A stretch of DNA of 15,345 nucleotides from a bacterium (GTDB taxonomy: Bacteria > Patescibacteriota > Microgenomatia > Levybacterales > UBA12049), in the NCBI GenBank assembly GCA_021813005.1, contig JAKAMH010000013.1, positions 1-15,345 on the forward strand. Reading direction: 5' to 3'. Position numbers and translations under genes: made by a program. This document shows, piece by piece, positions 13,289 to 15,345 of this stretch. Numbering within the stretch: position 1 is the stretch's first letter; each line of letters begins with the position of its first letter. The notes beneath the pieces are model-generated. The model made no database searches. It saw only the letters and a program-made list of their open reading frames with translations, and was not told the origin of the DNA.

Positions 13289-14278
13289 TTAGAGATATGG
13301 AGTGCCTATACTCCACTGAGGACGTTTATCGCTTGTGCCGGTTTCCGTCACAAAAACAGTTCTCTGTCTCGGCTCCTGACGTTCTCTCAGTTCCGCGTAG
13401 GCTGCATTTGCAACTTGGTCCATAGTGACACTGCCAAGCGTAGTCGGCAGGAAATGTTGCAGCAGAGGAATAGTTTTTTCAAACAGGTTGCCAACATCCG
13501 TACCGCTGATTTCCGGTGCAACCAGATCCACATGCGCTGCGCCTTGGATTGCCGCCTTCTTGCGTACCGCTCGCACACCCGTTTCCTTTGTCAGCGCTAC
13601 CAGTCGGTAAAATTCCGGCCCCGGATAGTTTTCAGGATGGTCGGGATCTGCATCATGAGACAGGCTACTTGAAAGCGTGAGAATGGATGACGTAGGAGTA
13701 ATGTTGCCATTTTCAATGAGCGCGTTCATCACTTCCAAGATTCCGTACAAGTTAATGTCTTCTGCGGCCTTTAAAGCACTTTTAGTAGCATTGAGCTCGG
13801 CAAAATACGCTGTTGCGTTTTCAAGGTCTTCTCTTGTCAAAGTCCCTTTCCGGAGTTTTATTCTCATCCTGGCGATGGTATCCAGAACCTGTCTACCTGT
13901 TGCCTCGAGTCCCCCGGCAGCGAGAGGAAAGTAATGAAGAGGTGTGCCCTCCTTCTGTAGAGATAGATACGCCTTTCTGATCTCTGCAGTCTCCGTGATG
14001 TCTGCAATAAATGGTTGTGGTTCAAGACCACCGTTTCTGACAATTACTTCTCGCAACCTGGTGAATTTTTCTTTACTTCGTGTCCCTAGAATGAGAGGAT
14101 ATCCTTCACGAGCAAATCGTTTAGCAATCTCGGCACCCGTGCCCTGGCCTGCCCCGAGGATAAGGATAGGATACTTAGGCAGAGGTTCCCGCTCCTTATT
14201 GCCGTCAAATAACTCAATTTCAGGTCTTGTCACTACAGGGGGCGGGGCAGCTCTTTGTTGTTCCAATGAGGCTGTCAT
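13289..14278 (-). CDS. SDR-family (Rossmann-fold) NAD(P)-binding protein lacking the usual catalytic lysine position
   Basis: A 329-residue protein. After a variable 35-residue N-terminus, YPILILGAGQGTGAEIAKRF (36-55) gives the GxxxGxG nucleotide-binding loop, and IADIT (91-95) and LAAGG (119-123, in place of NNAG) follow. LSSSLS (202-207) supplies the catalytic-serine strand. The expected YxxxK does not follow: Tyr224 is followed by Ala at +4, and the only nearby Lys is 231 at +7. A helical insertion lies around 125-170. The gene is therefore either an atypical short-chain dehydrogenase or a non-catalytic cofactor-binding protein; substrate unknown. It has a good promoter, is divergent from padR, and its 3' end abuts dgkA. 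Confidence 0.82.
   Translation of the reverse strand: MTASLEQQRAAPPPVVTRPEIELFDGNKEREPLPKYPILILGAGQGTGAEIAKRFAREGYPLILGTRSKEKFTRLREVIVRNGGLEPQPFIADITETAEIRKAYLSLQKEGTPLHYFPLAAGGLEATGRQVLDTIARMRIKLRKGTLTREDLENATAYFAELNATKSALKAAEDINLYGILEVMNALIENGNITPTSSILTLSSSLSHDADPDHPENYPGPEFYRLVALTKETGVRAVRKKAAIQGAAHVDLVAPEISGTDVGNLFEKTIPLLQHFLPTTLGSVTMDQVANAAYAELRERQEPRQRTVFVTETGTSDKRPQWSIGTPYL
13298..13315. other. Hairpin at the junction of two convergent genes
   Basis: TGGAGT (13298-13303) and ACTCCA (13310-13315) form a perfect 6-bp stem with a 6-nt loop, 10 nt beyond the dgkA stop and within the last codons of the SDR gene. No T-run follows on either strand, so it is not a standard terminator, but it could mark or stabilise both 3' ends since the two stops touch with no spacer. 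Confidence 0.35.
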
Positions 14279-14293
14279 AGAAGTATTACTGGA

Positions 14294-14322
14294 ACTCTAC
14301 CATGCACAGCAAAGGTTGTCAA
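14294..14322 (-). promoter_or_regulatory. Promoter for the SDR gene
   Basis: TTGACA (14322-14317), a 17-nt spacer, TAGAGT (14299-14294), with TG one base before the -10 (14302-14301), so both a consensus -35 and an extended -10 are present. The predicted start leaves a leader of about 9 nt before ATG 14278, too short for a normal Shine-Dalgarno site. Confidence 0.65.
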
Positions 14323-14357
14323 TAGCTATAGGTTCCAGAGTTGATTTCATTTTCTGC

Positions 14358-14387
14358 TTGACAAGTACCTCCTCTTTACTATATGCT
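14358..14387 (+). promoter_or_regulatory. Promoter for the padR operon
   Basis: TTGACA (14358-14363), an 18-nt spacer, TATGCT (14382-14387). The predicted start near 14394 leaves about 8 nt before ATG 14402. The -10 lies inside an inverted repeat that is a candidate PadR operator. Confidence 0.55.
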
Positions 14388-14398
14388 GTTTACATATA
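14380..14398. promoter_or_regulatory. Candidate PadR operator (inverted repeat)
   Basis: TATATG (14380-14385) and CATATA (14393-14398) are perfect inverted arms with a 7-nt spacer, covering the padR -10 and the likely start site. PadR dimers typically bind AT-rich dyads containing ATG(T)..(A)CAT, so repression of its own operon is the simplest reading. Confidence 0.5.
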
Positions 14399-14401
14399 CC
14401 T

Positions 14402-14779
14402 ATGTGTGATTGTTCATGTGCATCTCAATTAAAAGATTTTGGTACGATTGAACGCTTTGTAGAGCCGTGTATTTTACTTCTCTTATCGCAAAATCCGTCT
14501 CACGGATATGGACTCGTGGAGGATTTAGAGAAACGCTGCGGCGAGAAAGTGGATATTGGTAATCTCTACAGAACGCTTCGAAGAATGGAAAAAAACGGTT
14601 GGGTCACATCGGATTGGGATACAAATGATGCAGGACCGGATAGGAGGACGTATGCAGTAAGCAGTGAAGGACTGCATTATCTTAAAGAGGCTGTAGCTTC
14701 TCTTAACCGCACTGACACACTTCTGCATCATCTTTTTGAGGGATATAAAAATGCGCACCAGAAAGATACAACATTATGA
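14402..14779 (+). CDS. PadR-family transcriptional regulator with cysteine-rich N-terminus
   Basis: A 125-residue winged-helix regulator. EPCILLLLSQNPSHGYGLVEDL (21-42) matches the PadR opening helix and the HGY turn, GNLYRTLRRMEKNGWV (53-68) the recognition helix, and RRTYAVSSEG (81-90) the wing; the last helix (about 91-118) would form the dimer arm. The unusual part is MCDCSCAS at the start, giving Cys at 2, 4 and 6, plus Cys23 and Cys46. Spaced cysteines before a winged helix suggest metal or sulfur/redox sensing, although this is inference. Its TGA overlaps the next ATG (ATGA), so it is coupled to the DsrE-like gene. The promoter contains a dyad, pointing to autoregulation. Codons read TGT/TGC as Cys and TGA as stop. 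Confidence 0.9.
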   Translation: MCDCSCASQLKDFGTIERFVEPCILLLLSQNPSHGYGLVEDLEKRCGEKVDIGNLYRTLRRMEKNGWVTSDWDTNDAGPDRRTYAVSSEGLHYLKEAVASLNRTDTLLHHLFEGYKNAHQKDTTL

Positions 14780-15099
14780 AACTAACGATTATTCTCTCAA
14801 CAAATCACGCAGAAACCAACTGGAATGCGTTCAGATTTGCTAATCTTGCATTAAGTAAGAGTGATCACGTCTCAGTGTTTCTTACAGGCGAGGGTGTTGA
14901 GTATGCAAATTCAACTTCTTCTCAATTTAATGTCAGAGAGCAGGTTGAAAAGTTCTTGCGATCAGAGAACGCACAGATTATCGCCTGCGGTACCTGCATG
15001 ACAGCTCGCAAACAGGGCAATAGCAAGGAATGTCCGGAAGGTGGAATTGAAGATTTATACCACTTGATCGCTGAAAGCGATAAAGTAATAAGCTTTTAA
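14776..15099 (+). CDS. DsrE-family protein
   Basis: A 107-residue protein with the DsrE/DsrF fold pattern: MKLTIILSTN at the start, a helix with NAFRFANLAL, VSVFLTGEGV, and the C-terminal AQIIACGTCMTARKQG with Cys71 and Cys74, plus Cys86 further on. DsrE-like proteins carry persulfide sulfur on a conserved cysteine, or act as small partner proteins in sulfur transfer. The CGTC stretch is at the position of the active cysteine. The gene overlaps padR by 4 nt and is followed after 5 nt by an SQR-like flavoprotein, a neighbourhood that favours a sulfur-related job. Substrate and direction of sulfur flow cannot be told from sequence. Confidence 0.85.
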   Translation: MKLTIILSTNHAETNWNAFRFANLALSKSDHVSVFLTGEGVEYANSTSSQFNVREQVEKFLRSENAQIIACGTCMTARKQGNSKECPEGGIEDLYHLIAESDKVISF

Positions 15100-15104
15100 A
15101 AGAC

Positions 15105-15345
15105 ATGAGTACACAGCCGAAAATCATTATTTTAGGCGCAGGTATAGGAGGAATAGCTACGGCTAATGTGCTGTCAAAAAAGGTTGGTGAGGTGGCAAGA
15201 ATCATTCTTATAGACAAACAGAAAAATCATGTTTTCCCTCCCGCTTTGTTGCACCTGATGGTAGGAGAAAGAAAGTTGCAAGAAATACAAAAGTCCCTGT
15301 CTCTTCTTGAGAAAAAAGGAATTGAGGTTATCACCGATGAAATAA
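15105..15345 (+). CDS. FAD/NAD(P)-dependent oxidoreductase, sulfide:quinone-oxidoreductase-like (partial)
   Basis: The first 80 codons are visible; the gene runs off the right edge. PKIIILGAGIGGIATANVLS (5-24) is the FAD-binding GxGxxG Rossmann loop. IILIDKQKNHVFPPALLHLM then VGERKL (33-58) resembles the segment after the second strand in type II NADH dehydrogenase and sulfide:quinone oxidoreductase (H.F.PSLL..MVG.R). LLEKKGIEVITDEI matches the next conserved strand. SQR oxidises sulfide to polysulfide and reduces quinone, using two cysteines that lie beyond this window, so SQR cannot be separated from NDH-2 here. The DsrE-like and PadR neighbours favour SQR. It starts 5 nt after the DsrE-like stop. 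Confidence 0.8.
   Translation, partial: MSTQPKIIILGAGIGGIATANVLSKKVGEVARIILIDKQKNHVFPPALLHLMVGERKLQEIQKSLSLLEKKGIEVITDEI

Noticed and set aside
1..15345. CRISPR arrays, tRNA or rRNA genes, transposases, integrases, defence genes
   Set aside because: No regularly spaced repeats, no cloverleaf-like or rRNA-like segments, and no mobile-element or defence protein motifs were seen in any frame.

Overview
The window looks like a chromosomal fragment from an uncultivated bacterium of the Candidate Phyla Radiation (Patescibacteria, most like Microgenomates/OP11). Genes are small, tightly packed and on both strands. Every gene pair with its own promoter region has very short leaders, the aspartyl-tRNA synthetase is trimmed, and there is a repeat-built coiled-coil protein of a kind common in that group. 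TGA is used as an ordinary stop (for example gltX, padR, the coiled-coil gene), so this is not a TGA-recoding lineage. The lineage call is inference from gene content; no marker gene settles it.

Layout. Left edge (+): the last 54 codons of secF, then a 146-residue coiled-coil protein. A minus-strand block follows (read right to left): cca, ABC-type ATPase, ABC-2 permease, yqeY. Divergent from cca is recJ (+). After recJ comes a hairpin-rich repeat island, then an orphan 122-residue gene (-) whose long leader looks like a transcription attenuator. Sharing its upstream region is aspS (+), then a membrane-anchored D,D-carboxypeptidase (+). A second hairpin-rich island separates this from a minus-strand membrane-anchored orphan (366 residues). 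Divergent from that is the + strand run gltX - PAP2-like membrane protein - dgkA. Its last stop abuts the stop of a convergent SDR-family gene (-). Divergent from the SDR gene is a padR - dsrE-like - sulfide:quinone-oxidoreductase-like operon (+) that leaves the window.

How the genes fit together. aspS, gltX, cca and perhaps yqeY serve tRNA charging and maturation. The AspRS carries a histidine typical of non-discriminating enzymes, which would require GatCAB amidotransferase. The carboxypeptidase, the PAP2-like protein and the undecaprenol/diacylglycerol kinase point to a peptidoglycan wall and lipid-carrier recycling. padR/dsrE/SQR looks like a sulfur- or redox-responsive module.

The most unusual signals are not protein-coding: (1) a trp-type attenuator architecture with an 18-codon leader peptide upstream of an orphan gene; (2) a recurring -10 hexamer exactly 6 nt before ATG, indicating leaderless mRNAs; (3) a palindromic element captured in frame inside cca; (4) two mosaic hairpin islands, both between convergent genes; (5) a cysteine-rich PadR with a dyad over its own -10 element.
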